From contig CANMHT010000012.1 of assembly GCA_947497755.1 (NCBI GenBank), positions 52,919 to 116,918 of the forward strand: 64,000 nucleotides of DNA, given 5' to 3'. The position numbers and the translations under genes were made by a program. Under the pieces are notes generated by a model, which searched no databases, had not been told where the DNA came from, and saw nothing but the letters and a program-made list of their open reading frames with translations. Origin of the DNA: an uncultured Polaribacter sp. (GTDB taxonomy: Bacteria; Bacteroidota; Bacteroidia; Flavobacteriales; Flavobacteriaceae). Below, piece after piece: positions 36,055 to 46,257 of the stretch. Within the stretch, counting starts at the first letter, position 1. Each line of letters begins with the position of its first letter.

Positions 36055-38670
36055 ATGAAATCACAAGACATAAGAGCTACTTTTTTAAACTTCTTTAACC
36101 AAAAGCAACACGATATTGTGCCTTCTGCACCTATGGTTTTAAAGAACGATCCAACCCTAATGTTTACTAATTCTGGAATGGCGCCATTCAAAGAGTTTTT
36201 CTTAGGAAACAGTGTTCCAAAAAACAATCGTATTTCTGATTCTCAAAAGTGTTTACGTGTTTCTGGAAAACACAACGATTTAGAAGAAGTTGGATATGAC
36301 ACTTACCATCACACCATGTTTGAAATGTTAGGAAACTGGAGTTTTGGTGATTATTTTAAAAAGGAAGCCATTGCTTGGGCTTGGGAATTACTTACTGAAG
36401 TATATAAAATTCCAAAAGACATTTTATATGTAACTGTTTTTGAAGGAAGCGACGATAAAGACAACCTATCATTAGATCAAGAAGCATACGATTTTTGGAA
36501 AGAAATTATTCCAGAAGATCGTATTCTTATGGGGAATAAAAAAGACAACTTCTGGGAAATGGGAGAACAAGGTCCTTGTGGTCCGTGTTCTGAAATTCAT
36601 GTAGATATTAGATCAGAAGAAGAAAAAGCGAAAGTAGATGGAAAAACCTTGGTAAATGAAGATCATCCTCAAGTGGTTGAAATTTGGAACTTGGTTTTTA
36701 TGCAATACAACCGTAAAGCAAATGGAACTTTAGAAGAATTACCATCGAAACATATTGACACTGGAATGGGATTTGAGCGTTTGTGTATGGTTTTACAAGA
36801 TGTAAAATCTAACTACGACACTGATGTTTTTACGCCTTTAATTAGAGAAGTAGAAACCATTACCAATGCAAACTATGGCAAAGATGAAAAAACTGATATT
36901 GCCATTAGAGTAATCGTTGATCATGTGAGAGCTGTTGCTTTTTCTATTGCTGATGGGCAATTACCAAGCAATACCGGTGCAGGATATGTGATTCGACGTA
37001 TTTTAAGAAGAGCCATTCGTTATGGGTTTACTTTTTTAGATCAGAAAGAACCTTTTATTTACAAATTAGCAGATACATTAAGTCACCAAATGGGCGATGC
37101 TTTTCCTGAAATTAGAAGTCAGGTTGGATTGGTTTACAATGTTATTAAAGAAGAAGAGCAATCTTTCTTAAGAACTTTAGATCAAGGGTTGTTATTATTA
37201 GATAAAGTGATAGCCAACACAAATAGCACTGTAATATCTGGTGTAAAAGCTTTTGAATTGTACGACACCTATGGTTTTCCATTAGACTTAACTCAGTTAA
37301 TTGCTAGAGAAAAAGGCTTTACAATTGATGAAAATGAGTTTGCTGCTGAAATGGCAAAACAAAAAGAACGTTCTCGTTCTGCTTCTGCCTCAGAAACTAG
37401 TGACTGGACAGTTTTAGCAACTGATGAAAGCAAAGGGTTTGTGGGATATGATGATTTATCAGCAGATGTACATATTACCCGTTATAGAAAAGTAACCACT
37501 AAAAAAGATGGTGACTTATATCAATTAGCTTTTAATCAAACACCATTTTATCCTGAAGGAGGTGGACAAGTTGGAGACAAAGGCTTTTTAGAAGATGTAC
37601 ACGGTGATGTGATTTATATTATTGATACCAAAAAGGAAAACAATGTAATCATTCACTTTACAAAAACACTTCCAAAACATATTAACGAAACATTTAAAGC
37701 CGTAGTAAGTGAAGAAGCTAGAAGCTTGTCTGCAAGTAATCATACTGCAACACACTTATTACATCAAGCTTTAAGAACTATTTTAGGAACACATGTAGAG
37801 CAAAAAGGTTCTTTGGTGAGTCCAAAACATTTGCGTTTCGACTTCTCTCACTTTTCTAAAGTTGATGCAGATCAATTACAAGAAATAGAAGACTTTGTAA
37901 ATGCGCGTATTAGAGAAAACTTACCACTAGAAGAACAACGTAGTATTCCGATGCAACAAGCAATTGACGAAGGTGCAATGGCATTATTTGGAGAAAAATA
38001 CGGAGATACTGTTAGAGCCATTCGCTTTGGTAAATCTATGGAATTGTGTGGAGGAACTCATGTACAAAACACTAGCGATATTTGGTATTTTAAAATCAAA
38101 TCTGAAGGAGCTGTTGCAGCTGGAATTAGAAGAATTGAAGCCATTACAAATGTATCAGTTGGCATGTATTTTGAAGCTATTGACAAAGAATACAGCTCGA
38201 TAAAACAACTTTTAAAGAACAGCAAAGATCCTGTAAAATCAATTGCTAGTTTACAAGAAGAAAATGCAAGTTTAAAGAAAGAAATTGAGCAATTATTAAA
38301 AGACAAGGCTAAGAATTTAAGTGGCGCTATTAGAAATCAGTTACAAGAAGTAAATGGTGTACAGTTTTTAGCTACTAAAGTTGATTTAGATGCTGGTGGA
38401 ATTAAAAACTTAGCTTTTGAATTAGGGAAAGAACATCAAAACTTGTTCTTATTGTTTGGAGCAGAAAACAAAGGAAAAGCTATTTTAACTTGTTATGTTT
38501 CTAAAGAAATTGTTGAAGTTAAAAATTTACATGCTGGTACTATCGTTAGAGAACTTGGAAAATACATTCAAGGTGGTGGTGGTGGACAACCATTTTTTGC
38601 CACAGCTGGAGGTAAAAATCCTGGCGGAATTAAAGAGGCTTTAGAAAAGGCAAAAAACTATATCGGTTAA
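36055..38670 (+). CDS. alaS: Alanyl-tRNA synthetase
   Basis: 871 residues, full length. Class II catalytic domain at the N-terminus ([16 protein letters not shown], then [10 protein letters not shown]), editing-domain zinc site with H563-x3-H567 ([13 protein letters not shown]) and C665-x3-H669 (CGGTH), and the C-terminal DHHA1 domain with a Gly-rich [17 protein letters not shown]. Charges tRNA-Ala. It has its own terminator and is divergent from the M23 operon. Confidence 0.98.
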   Translation: MKSQDIRATFLNFFNQKQHDIVPSAPMVLKNDPTLMFTNSGMAPFKEFFLGNSVPKNNRISDSQKCLRVSGKHNDLEEVGYDTYHHTMFEMLGNWSFGDYFKKEAIAWAWELLTEVYKIPKDILYVTVFEGSDDKDNLSLDQEAYDFWKEIIPEDRILMGNKKDNFWEMGEQGPCGPCSEIHVDIRSEEEKAKVDGKTLVNEDHPQVVEIWNLVFMQYNRKANGTLEELPSKHIDTGMGFERLCMVLQDVKSNYDTDVFTPLIREVETITNANYGKDEKTDIAIRVIVDHVRAVAFSIADGQLPSNTGAGYVIRRILRRAIRYGFTFLDQKEPFIYKLADTLSHQMGDAFPEIRSQVGLVYNVIKEEEQSFLRTLDQGLLLLDKVIANTNSTVISGVKAFELYDTYGFPLDLTQLIAREKGFTIDENEFAAEMAKQKERSRSASASETSDWTVLATDESKGFVGYDDLSADVHITRYRKVTTKKDGDLYQLAFNQTPFYPEGGGQVGDKGFLEDVHGDVIYIIDTKKENNVIIHFTKTLPKHINETFKAVVSEEARSLSASNHTATHLLHQALRTILGTHVEQKGSLVSPKHLRFDFSHFSKVDADQLQEIEDFVNARIRENLPLEEQRSIPMQQAIDEGAMALFGEKYGDTVRAIRFGKSMELCGGTHVQNTSDIWYFKIKSEGAVAAGIRRIEAITNVSVGMYFEAIDKEYSSIKQLLKNSKDPVKSIASLQEENASLKKEIEQLLKDKAKNLSGAIRNQLQEVNGVQFLATKVDLDAGGIKNLAFELGKEHQNLFLLFGAENKGKAILTCYVSKEIVEVKNLHAGTIVRELGKYIQGGGGGQPFFATAGGKNPGGIKEALEKAKNYIG

Positions 38671-38709
38671 AACAGGAAGTTAAAAGACTTAAAGTCGAAA
38701 TAAATTAGA

Positions 38710-38748
38710 AAAGGTTCAGAGTTTTACTTTGAGCCTTTCTTGTTTTTA
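38710..38748 (+). terminator. Terminator after alaS
   Basis: Stem AAAGGTTCAGAG paired with CTTTGAGCCTTT (with G-U pairs), loop TTTTA, followed by CTTGTTTTTA; 40 bases after the alaS stop. Confidence 0.75.
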
Positions 38749-38774
38749 TATCTTTATACTCAGATTATAAAACT

Positions 38775-39725
38775 ATGAACCTACAAACACACATTTCATT
38801 ATCTAAAGAAAAATACCATCCCATTGATTATGATTCTAAACTCTTATTAATAGGTTCTTGTTTTTCTGAAAATATTGGTAAAAAACTAAATTTCTTTAAG
38901 TTTAGAACTGTTCAAAATCCATTTGGAATTTTATTTCATCCAAAAGCTATTGAACAATTAATTACCAATGCAATCAACAAAAAAGAGTATACAGAAGATA
39001 CTATTTTTAATACCAATGAGCGTTGGCATTCTTTTGATGCACACTCTAACTTAAGCAACACAAACAAAGAGCAATTGCTTGCTAATTTAAATACTCAACT
39101 TTCTCTTACTTTAGCACAATTACACACAGCAACTCACATTGCTATTACTTTAGGAACTGCTTGGGTTTATCGTTTTATAGAAACCGATACGATTGTTGCT
39201 AATTGCCATAAAATACCTCAAAAAAAGTTTTTAAAAGAACTTTTATCTGTTAATGAAATCGCAGAAAGTTTAGACGCAATAATTGCACTTATCAGATCTG
39301 TAAACCCAAAAGCAACCATTATTTTTACAGTTTCTCCTGTTAGACATTTAAAAGATGGCTTTATAGAAAACCAACAAAGCAAGGCTCATCTCATAGCCGC
39401 AATTCATCAAGTAGTAGACCCTAAAAAAAACAATCACTATTTTCCTAGCTATGAAATTATGATGGACGAACTACGTGATTATCGTTTTTATGCAGAAGAT
39501 ATGATACATCCTAATCAAACTGCCATCAATTATATTTGGGAAAAATTTGCAACTGTTTGGATAACTGAAAACGCACATCTTACAATGAAAGAAGTAGCAA
39601 GCATTCAGAATGGATACAATCACAAACCTTTTAATCCTAATTCAGAACAGCATCAACAATTTTTAAAAAGCTTAGTATCAAAAACTACAGCGCTACAAAA
39701 AAAGTTTCCTTTTATTGAGTTTTAA
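38775..39725 (+). CDS. GSCFA-domain protein
   Basis: 316 residues. The name-giving motif appears as LLIGSCFSENIG near residues 25-36, followed by VQNPFGILFHP. The GSCFA domain is a bacterial SGNH/GDSL-like hydrolase fold; late motifs FYAEDMIHPNQTAI fit the Asp-x-x-His end of such enzymes. Substrate unknown; the family is thought to act on acylated or sialylated compounds only by analogy. No signal peptide. Confidence 0.88.
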   Translation: MNLQTHISLSKEKYHPIDYDSKLLLIGSCFSENIGKKLNFFKFRTVQNPFGILFHPKAIEQLITNAINKKEYTEDTIFNTNERWHSFDAHSNLSNTNKEQLLANLNTQLSLTLAQLHTATHIAITLGTAWVYRFIETDTIVANCHKIPQKKFLKELLSVNEIAESLDAIIALIRSVNPKATIIFTVSPVRHLKDGFIENQQSKAHLIAAIHQVVDPKKNNHYFPSYEIMMDELRDYRFYAEDMIHPNQTAINYIWEKFATVWITENAHLTMKEVASIQNGYNHKPFNPNSEQHQQFLKSLVSKTTALQKKFPFIEF

Positions 39726-39796
39726 AAATACGCTATTTGACGTATTGTAATGATTCAATTATTCTATGAATTTTGAAGAAAAAATTTCAAAATATC

Positions 39797-40834
39797 ATGA
39801 GAATTAAAATTATTACGGCAGTCTTACTTAGTCTTGGTCTAACTTTTAGTATAAATAGTACAGCACAAACTGTAAAAAAGAGCAAACTTAAATTTGGTGG
39901 TTATGGCAAAAAAAAGTTTAACAAGGCTGAGAAAAAAATATTTATTGAGCAGTTCAGCGTTAACTATCAATACATTTATGCCAAATCTAAAATAAAACGT
40001 GGAGGGCGACAAATTGGTGGACAAAGCTATATTGGCGATGCAAAAGCTGCTTTATTTTTAGGACTTGGTAACATAAATCCAGAAAATTTACAAAAGTTAA
40101 CAGACAAAGCTTATGCTAACTTTGTTCAGCAATTAAAAAGTAAAGGATATCAAGTTGTAACAGGTAAAGATTTTAAAGATCATTCGTATTACAAAAATCA
40201 AAAAGTATTTACTGGAGGAGAACCTAAAGAAAACTATAAAGGATTTATCTCAACACATCCATCTAATGTTACTTTTATAGGGAAACAATATGGAAAATTT
40301 AATCGAACATTAAATACTTCTAAAAAATTAGATGGTGTCATAGTTGCTCGAATCAATATTATGATTCCTTTTGCAGAAGATGGAGAATCGCAAGGAAGTA
40401 GAGCAATTGGAAAACTCTTTGGAGGAGTTGCAAAAATTGTTGCCAAACCAAATTTACGAATTGGATCTACCAGCATTCAAACCAAAAGCAAGTTAGGTTT
40501 TGACAAACATCAGTTTGTAACGACTTCTTTTGATTTTGGATTTAAAACCGGATTAAAATACCAAGCTTGGTTAACAGCTGTCCCTTCAAAAAAGAATATT
40601 GAAATTCAGCATGTTTTACCAAATAAAAAATACAAAGCTGTAAAAAGAGCTGTGGTAGATATGCATGGAGAAAACATTGGAAATAACTATAAAGTCTTTA
40701 ATGTACCTACTCAAGAAATTAAAAAACTACAGCATATTGAGTTTGAAGAATCTAAATATTATAATGGTGTATTAGAAGCTATCAATTATTACATTGGTTC
40801 TTCTACAGATAAGTTTTTATCTTATATCAAATGA
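39797..40834 (+). CDS. Secreted hypothetical protein, ~345 residues
   Basis: Start taken at ATG 39797, giving the signal peptide IKIITAVLLSLGLTFSINSTAQ; a TTG at 39773 would add eight residues. The mature part begins KLKFGGYGKKKFNKAEKKIF and contains no known catalytic motif. Secreted or periplasmic by prediction, family not recognised. The stop overlaps the start of the next gene by four bases (ATGA), so the two are translationally coupled. Confidence 0.75.
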   Translation: MRIKIITAVLLSLGLTFSINSTAQTVKKSKLKFGGYGKKKFNKAEKKIFIEQFSVNYQYIYAKSKIKRGGRQIGGQSYIGDAKAALFLGLGNINPENLQKLTDKAYANFVQQLKSKGYQVVTGKDFKDHSYYKNQKVFTGGEPKENYKGFISTHPSNVTFIGKQYGKFNRTLNTSKKLDGVIVARINIMIPFAEDGESQGSRAIGKLFGGVAKIVAKPNLRIGSTSIQTKSKLGFDKHQFVTTSFDFGFKTGLKYQAWLTAVPSKKNIEIQHVLPNKKYKAVKRAVVDMHGENIGNNYKVFNVPTQEIKKLQHIEFEESKYYNGVLEAINYYIGSSTDKFLSYIK

Positions 40835-41319
40835 AAACGCCTTTAGCACATTGGAAATATTCTTCTAAACAGTGGGATGAATTTGTAACAATTGAAAAAG
40901 AAAACAAAAAAGAAGATTCAATCTATTTCGGAATTGGAATTCTAATTTTAGGAACTCTAGGTTTGATGATTTTTAGAGATACAAGTTTTTTAATGGCATT
41001 AGTTTTTGCAGCTCCATTAGCATTTTTAATTCCTTTTTTACGATTAAAATTCAGTTATAAACATCTAAAAAAAGGGATAAAACAACCAGAAATTAAGATC
41101 TTTTTTGACAAGTTAATTATCAATAAACATACAGTTTGGTTACAAGGACCAAACAAAGGCGTAAAAAGCATGAAAATCATTGAAACAAAAAGCAACTTAC
41201 AACTTTTAGAATTTGATGTACAATGGATGACTAGAAAAGGACCAACCAACGATGAATTTAGAATTCCTATTCCAGAAGATGAATTAGAACAAGCAAAACA
41301 CCTGATTACTTTGTTATAA
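40831..41319 (+). CDS. Small membrane protein, 162 residues
   Basis: Two adjacent hydrophobic segments (about 31-47 and 51-69), then a soluble beta-rich C-terminal domain (HTVWLQGPNKGVKSMKIIE, TNDEFRIPIPEDELEQAKHL). The layout recalls YcxB/PH-like membrane proteins but the match is weak. Cotranscribed with the preceding secreted protein (four-base overlap) and followed by a strong terminator. Confidence 0.7.
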   Translation: MKTPLAHWKYSSKQWDEFVTIEKENKKEDSIYFGIGILILGTLGLMIFRDTSFLMALVFAAPLAFLIPFLRLKFSYKHLKKGIKQPEIKIFFDKLIINKHTVWLQGPNKGVKSMKIIETKSNLQLLEFDVQWMTRKGPTNDEFRIPIPEDELEQAKHLITLL

Positions 41320-41330
41320 ACCAAATGGTT

Positions 41331-41360
41331 AAAAATACGACATCTGTCGTATTTTTTTTT
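41331..41360 (+). terminator. Rho-independent terminator
   Basis: Perfect stem AAAATACGAC/GTCGTATTTT with loop ATCT and a run of ten T residues, 12 bases after the preceding stop. Confidence 0.9.
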
Positions 41361-41406
41361 GCTCATTTTCTACACAATTTTGACATGTCACTTAAAAACA
41401 TTGAAA

Positions 41407-41853
41407 ATGAAAACACTACAAAAACAAAACTTCTTCACATTATTAACAATTATTTTCCTTATTGGATGTACTAAAAGCAATGATTCTGCAGCAGAATTAT
41501 GTGCAACAGTTTGTGAACATACATTAACTGCTGGAGAAACAGCTGCTACTGTGCCAAGTTCTTTAGATGGCACTTACGAATTGACCTATCATACCGCACA
41601 ACCAGGATCCCCATTTACTGATGGTACCAAAGCAACTTTTACTATAGCAAATAATGTACTTACTGTTGCCGTAGAAGGAAAAGAATGTATTACCATTAAA
41701 AATCCTGTTTTGATTGGAACCAACAACTATAAATTTAAAGACAGTTGTAGAGACAATATCGCATTTAATGTATCGCCAAATAACGACGGGAGTTTTAATG
41801 AAGTAAATGTAGAACCACTCGGAAACGGTTGGTTAGGACAATTTTCAAAATAA
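41407..41853 (+). CDS. Small lipoprotein, 148 residues
   Basis: Start taken at ATG 41407, so that the signal peptide FFTLLTIIFLIGC ends at a lipobox cysteine; the longer frame from 41359 begins inside the terminator and is rejected. The mature part has a CATVCEHT pair and a beta-rich body with EGKECITIKNP and FKDSCRDN. No family recognised. Probably attached to a membrane through the N-terminal lipid. Confidence 0.75.
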   Translation: MKTLQKQNFFTLLTIIFLIGCTKSNDSAAELCATVCEHTLTAGETAATVPSSLDGTYELTYHTAQPGSPFTDGTKATFTIANNVLTVAVEGKECITIKNPVLIGTNNYKFKDSCRDNIAFNVSPNNDGSFNEVNVEPLGNGWLGQFSK

Positions 41854-41859
41854 ACAAGA

Positions 41860-41929
41860 ATTGTTTTTAGGGGTAAAGATGGTTAGTTACATACTAGTAC
41901 ATAAGGCTAACCATCTCCTTTAAAACAAT
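41860..41929. other. Long imperfect inverted repeat in intergenic space
   Basis: Outer arms ATTGTTTT/AAAACAAT (41860-41867 with 41922-41929) and inner arms GATGGTTAG/CTAACCATC (41878-41886 with 41907-41915). It lies just after the small lipoprotein stop and may be a terminator, although the T run is poor. Confidence 0.5.
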
Positions 41930-41972
41930 CTTATACAACACCCAACTTCTCATCACCTTAAAAACAAACATC

Positions 41973-43298
41973 ATGAAAAAATTAGTTACTTTAACAATCA
42001 CATTATTAGTATTTGCAACTGGATTTTCCCAAACAGATGCTTATAATTTAAAATCTCAAAACCTTCATAAAAAAGTTGCAAAAACAATAGAACATCACTA
42101 TTTGTATCACAAAAGAAGTGGTGGATTTATCAAATCTTCTGTAACTATAAAAAATTACAATGAAGACGGCTTATTAATTGATAAATACTATCAGTATAAT
42201 AGCACCTACTCTGGAAGTACATCTACTACAGAAACTTTATATCATTACAATGCAAAAAACCAGCTAACCAATACAGAAGATATTAGTGCAAAAAGAGGAG
42301 CATATTCAAGTAATTATGTTTTTCATTACGATAAAAAAGGCAATGTCATCAAAAAAGAATCCGTTTTTAAAAATGGTAATAAATATGCTTACAACTATTA
42401 TTACGATACTAAAAATAGATTAACAAGAGCAGAAGAATTTGACTCTAAAGGTAAATTAACTACCAGACAAACTTATAGCTACAACGGCAATAAAAAAACT
42501 AGTGTAAGAAAAAGCTATAGTACAAAAACAGGCAATGTGGTTGGTACTTATACTACATATTTTAAAAATGATCAAAAAGTTCGATATACTTCTCAATCAA
42601 AATACAGCAACAATGATGTAAGCTATCATTACGACAAAAAAGACAATTTAATTAGTGCTATATACAAAGACAAGCCTAACTCAAGCTCTCATTATGTTTA
42701 TGAGTATGATAAAAAAGGAAATTGGATTAAAAAGCATTATAAATACGGAAAAAAATCAGGAAACAACTACTACTTTAGAGAAATAATTTTTAGAAATGGT
42801 AGCACTAGTGGTAGTACCGATTTTGATAAAAACTTTATTAATAGAAATGGAAACTATGGCAATGTAGCTATTGTTCCGATTGTAAAATACACTCCAAAAA
42901 ACAACAAAAAAACAACCACAAGCATCAACCCTAAAATTCCTGTTTTTGAAACAAAAAACTATATTTTTAACTATGTTAATCTAGATAAAAAAGTAAGTTC
43001 TGTAAACGGAGAAGTAGTTGTTAATGTTTTAGACAATGATCGAATGTCTAAGGGAACTAAAGTAAAAATCACTTATTCTTTTGCTGGAAAAAACTATGCA
43101 GACACTTATACTGTAAGTTCATATTTAAATACGAAAGACTATCATTTTTGGTCTTTAAAATCGACCACCAAATCGACAAAGGTTTCTTTCTCTATCAATC
43201 ATAAAAAGAAATTTATTGCATCTAGAGACATGTATTTATCTGGAATGCTAAACATTTCTTTAAACAATAAAAACACTGGTTTCTATTTAGAAGATTAA
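41973..43298 (+). CDS. Secreted YD-repeat-like protein
   Basis: 441 residues. Signal peptide LVTLTITLLVFATGFSQ. Residues ~55-270 contain degenerate YD/RHS-type repeats (FHYDKKGNVIKKESV, YYYDTKNRLTRAEEFDSKGK, YHYDKKDNLISAIY, YEYDKKGNWIKKHY). The C-terminal ~120 residues form a separate beta domain starting near NYIFNYVNLDKK. No toxin domain is visible and the length is far below that of Rhs toxins. First gene of a tight four-gene run ending in a response regulator, which suggests a surface or periplasmic role in that signalling unit (inference). Confidence 0.8.
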   Translation: MKKLVTLTITLLVFATGFSQTDAYNLKSQNLHKKVAKTIEHHYLYHKRSGGFIKSSVTIKNYNEDGLLIDKYYQYNSTYSGSTSTTETLYHYNAKNQLTNTEDISAKRGAYSSNYVFHYDKKGNVIKKESVFKNGNKYAYNYYYDTKNRLTRAEEFDSKGKLTTRQTYSYNGNKKTSVRKSYSTKTGNVVGTYTTYFKNDQKVRYTSQSKYSNNDVSYHYDKKDNLISAIYKDKPNSSSHYVYEYDKKGNWIKKHYKYGKKSGNNYYFREIIFRNGSTSGSTDFDKNFINRNGNYGNVAIVPIVKYTPKNNKKTTTSINPKIPVFETKNYIFNYVNLDKKVSSVNGEVVVNVLDNDRMSKGTKVKITYSFAGKNYADTYTVSSYLNTKDYHFWSLKSTTKSTKVSFSINHKKKFIASRDMYLSGMLNISLNNKNTGFYLED

Positions 43299-43305
43299 CA
43301 ATTTT

Positions 43306-43584
43306 ATGTCATTATTATTTGTATCCCTCACCCTTCTTTTTCTGCTCCTTTATTTTAATTATCATTTAAAAAAAATAAAAAGAAGCAATCAAGAAAAATT
43401 AAAAATTCTTTACAATCAAATTGCTAAAGAGCAAATAATTAATGAACATTATAAAAAAGAATTGGCTAAAGTTTATCTGCAAGAAAAGAATATCAATCAA
43501 AAATTAGTAACTTTAAGAACTGATATCCTTGCAGTTAACTTTACGCTAAACGAAATTTTCAAATATTTGTTAGCTAATAAATAG
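43306..43584 (+). CDS. Small membrane-anchored coiled-coil protein, 92 residues
   Basis: An N-terminal hydrophobic segment (LLFVSLTLLFLLLYFNY) is followed by a heptad-like charged helix (NQEKLKILYNQIAKEQIINE). Seven bases after the YD-repeat gene and four bases before the histidine-kinase gene, so it is embedded in the operon. Family not recognised; a linker or accessory of the kinase is possible. Confidence 0.7.
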   Translation: MSLLFVSLTLLFLLLYFNYHLKKIKRSNQEKLKILYNQIAKEQIINEHYKKELAKVYLQEKNINQKLVTLRTDILAVNFTLNEIFKYLLANK

Positions 43585-43588
43585 TACT

Positions 43589-45556
43589 ATGATAAAAAAA
43601 ACGCTTGCCCTTCTTGGTTTTTTTCTTCTGCCCTTTTCTAATATTACAGCACAAGAAACACTTAAAAACATCCATCAATCTTTAGCAGAACTTAAAGTTG
43701 CTAAAAATGATACTAGCAAAGTTATTTTATTACAAAAAATTGCTGGTCATTATATGGTTACACATCTAGATAGCTCTAAAAGTTTTTCGCTAGCCGGAAT
43801 AAAACTCGCAGAGCAAATTAATTTCCCTAAAGGAAAAATGTTAAACCTAAATACTTTAGGAAATTATTTCGAACGCAAAACAAAGTATGATAGTGCCATG
43901 ACACATTATAATCATGCTTTAAAAATTGCAAAATCGCTAAAAAGTGTTCGAGGCGATGCCATTATCTTAAATAATATTGCTACCGTATACATAAGAAAAG
44001 CGAACTATAACAAAGCAATTGAATTATTATTTGAAGCACTAAAAGCTGAAGAGAAACTGAATAATAAAAACGGAATTGCACAAGCTTATAACAATATTGG
44101 GATTTGTTTTTACTATCAAAAAAACTTAGACAAAACTACCTATTACCTAACAAAAGCCCTAAGCATTCAAGAAGAATTGGGCAATTATGATGGACTTATA
44201 AATGGATACAACAACGTTGGCGCCATTTTAGATTATCAAAAAAAATACGATGAAGCCATTGTCTCTTATAAAAAAGGACTACAAATAAGTCTAAAAAGAA
44301 AAGATAAAAAAATGGAAGCTAGTCAGCTCTTTAATATTGGACTTGCTTATCTAAAAAAAGGAGAACTTACTGTTGCAGAAAACTATTTAAACAACTCTAT
44401 AAACATAAGAAAATCAATCAAAGATTTTAACGGAATTGCTAGTAATTATATTGGTTATGGAGATTTATTTTTTGCAAAAAAAGAGTTTAAAAGCTCAGAA
44501 AAATATTATGCTAAAGCCATGGTTATTTCTTCTGCTAATAAATTAAGGCTAAAATTACAAGAGAGCTATATGGGAGTTTCTAAAGCATTGGCTCGTCAAA
44601 ATAAACATCAAAAATCAAATGATTATTTACAAAAGTATATTGCTTTAAAAGATTCTATTCTCAATGAAAAAAACACCAAGATAATTGCAGAAATAGAAAC
44701 CAAATATCAAACAGAGAAAAAAGAAAAAGAGATTGCTCAACAAAAAGAAACCTTACTTTCTCAAGAACTCAAACTAAAAAACAGAACATTATATATCATC
44801 ATCTTAGCTGCTGTTTTAATTATTATTGCCTTTGTTTTTTATGCATTGTATAAAAAGCAACAGTATAAAAAAGAACAATTGCAAAAAGAAGTGCGATTAA
44901 AAGATGCCTTAGCAAAAATTCAAACTCAAAATAAACTTCAAGAACAACGATTGAGAATTTCTAGAGATTTACACGATAATATTGGCTCTCAACTTACCTT
45001 TATTATTTCTTCTATAGACAATTTAAAGTATGTTGCAAAAGACATCAATCCAACTTTTAAAAACAAGCTTTCCTCTATTAGCTCTTTTACTTCTGATACA
45101 ATTTTCCAGTTAAGAGATACTATTTGGGCAATGAACAAATCAGAAATTAGTTTAGAAGATTTACATACAAGAATGCTTTCTTTTATTGAAAAAGCCAAAA
45201 CTATTTCTAAAAAGATTGAATATCGTTTAGAGCAAGGTATAGAAAGTAATATTGTCTTTTCTGCTGTAAACGGAATTCATATTTTTAGAATTGTACAAGA
45301 AGCCATAAACAATGCTATTAAATATGCCAATCCAACAGAAATTATTGTGAGTCTTAAAGAAGACAACAACAGTATTACCATTGCTATTAGTGATGATGGT
45401 ATTGGCTTTGATAAAAATGAGATTACTTTAGGTAATGGCCTCAAAAACATTCAGAAAAGAATTGATGAAATTGGCGGAAAAGTAATGATAACATCTACTA
45501 AAGATAAAGGCACTACGATTAGTTTTAATATTAATAAACAAGCTTATGAACATTAA
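43589..45556 (+). CDS. TPR-containing sensor histidine kinase
   Basis: 655 residues. Signal sequence, then TPR repeats over ~40-345 (for example ALKIAKSLKSVRGDAIILNN, EELGNYDGLINGYNNVGAIL), a coiled coil, one membrane segment at ~400-421, and a HisKA_3 domain with phospho-acceptor H462 (SRDLHDNIGSQ). The HATPase domain shows EAINNAIKYA and DDGIGFD. The periplasmic TPR region would be the sensor. It overlaps the response-regulator gene by 11 bases in another frame, so the two are translationally coupled and form a NarL-type two-component pair. Confidence 0.93.
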   Translation: MIKKTLALLGFFLLPFSNITAQETLKNIHQSLAELKVAKNDTSKVILLQKIAGHYMVTHLDSSKSFSLAGIKLAEQINFPKGKMLNLNTLGNYFERKTKYDSAMTHYNHALKIAKSLKSVRGDAIILNNIATVYIRKANYNKAIELLFEALKAEEKLNNKNGIAQAYNNIGICFYYQKNLDKTTYYLTKALSIQEELGNYDGLINGYNNVGAILDYQKKYDEAIVSYKKGLQISLKRKDKKMEASQLFNIGLAYLKKGELTVAENYLNNSINIRKSIKDFNGIASNYIGYGDLFFAKKEFKSSEKYYAKAMVISSANKLRLKLQESYMGVSKALARQNKHQKSNDYLQKYIALKDSILNEKNTKIIAEIETKYQTEKKEKEIAQQKETLLSQELKLKNRTLYIIILAAVLIIIAFVFYALYKKQQYKKEQLQKEVRLKDALAKIQTQNKLQEQRLRISRDLHDNIGSQLTFIISSIDNLKYVAKDINPTFKNKLSSISSFTSDTIFQLRDTIWAMNKSEISLEDLHTRMLSFIEKAKTISKKIEYRLEQGIESNIVFSAVNGIHIFRIVQEAINNAIKYANPTEIIVSLKEDNNSITIAISDDGIGFDKNEITLGNGLKNIQKRIDEIGGKVMITSTKDKGTTISFNINKQAYEH

Positions 45557-46202
45557 AATTTGTATTGCAGAAGACAACTATTTCTTAGGAAAAGCAATTG
45601 AAGAAAAGCTCTCTTTCTTTGAAGATATTTCTCATAAGTTTACTGCTGAAAATGGCGCTGAACTTATTGGAAAGCTAGAAGAAAATCATAATATCGATGT
45701 GGTTTTAATGGATATTCAAATGCCTAAAATGGACGGGATTAAAGCTACAGAAATCTTAAAAAGTAAGTATCCTCAGATAAAAGTAATTATGCTAACCATT
45801 TCTGATGATGACAATTGTATCTTCAAAGCAATTAAAGCGGGTGCAAATGGTTATTTGTTAAAAGAAATTAATGCTGAAAAGTTATACAAAAGTATTTTAG
45901 AAGTTTTAAATGGAGGTGCACCGATGTCGCCTGGAATTGCTTTAAAAACCCTTAACCTTTTAAGAAATCCCAAGCCATTAAAAACAACAAAAGAAATTTC
46001 AGAAGAAAACATTAAGCTAAGTAAAAGAGAGACAGAGATTTTAGAACAATTAAGCAAAGGATTAAAATACAATGCCATTGCAGATAACTTAATTATATCT
46101 CCATCTACTGTAAGAAAGCACATTGAGAATATTTATAAAAAACTACAAGTACACAACAAAATGGAAGCTGTAATAAAAGCACAACAGCATAAATTAATCT
46201 AA
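45546..46202 (+). CDS. LuxR/NarL-type response regulator
   Basis: 218 residues. Receiver domain with acidic pair ED at 9-10, phospho-acceptor D56 (VVLMDIQMPKMDG) and K105-like region (LKEIN); C-terminal LuxR helix-turn-helix (LSKRETEILEQLSKGL, SPSTVRKHIENIYKKL). Partner of the overlapping TPR kinase. Targets are not visible; control of its own operon is likely but unproven. Confidence 0.95.
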   Translation: MNIKICIAEDNYFLGKAIEEKLSFFEDISHKFTAENGAELIGKLEENHNIDVVLMDIQMPKMDGIKATEILKSKYPQIKVIMLTISDDDNCIFKAIKAGANGYLLKEINAEKLYKSILEVLNGGAPMSPGIALKTLNLLRNPKPLKTTKEISEENIKLSKRETEILEQLSKGLKYNAIADNLIISPSTVRKHIENIYKKLQVHNKMEAVIKAQQHKLI

Positions 46203-46257
46203 TAATTAAATTAATTTTTATTAAATTTATCAAGTAATTTCCCCGAGACTTAAAAAA

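Noticed and set aside
39727..39746. Hairpin AATACG/CGTATT after the GSCFA gene as terminator
   Set aside because: Only six base pairs and no T run.
41359..41406. Longer start for the small lipoprotein
   Set aside because: The ATG at 41359 lies in the T run of the upstream terminator, and the signal peptide starts only at 41407.
41973..43298. Rhs-type polymorphic toxin
   Set aside because: Only 441 residues, no core cage motif and no toxin or immunity gene next to it.
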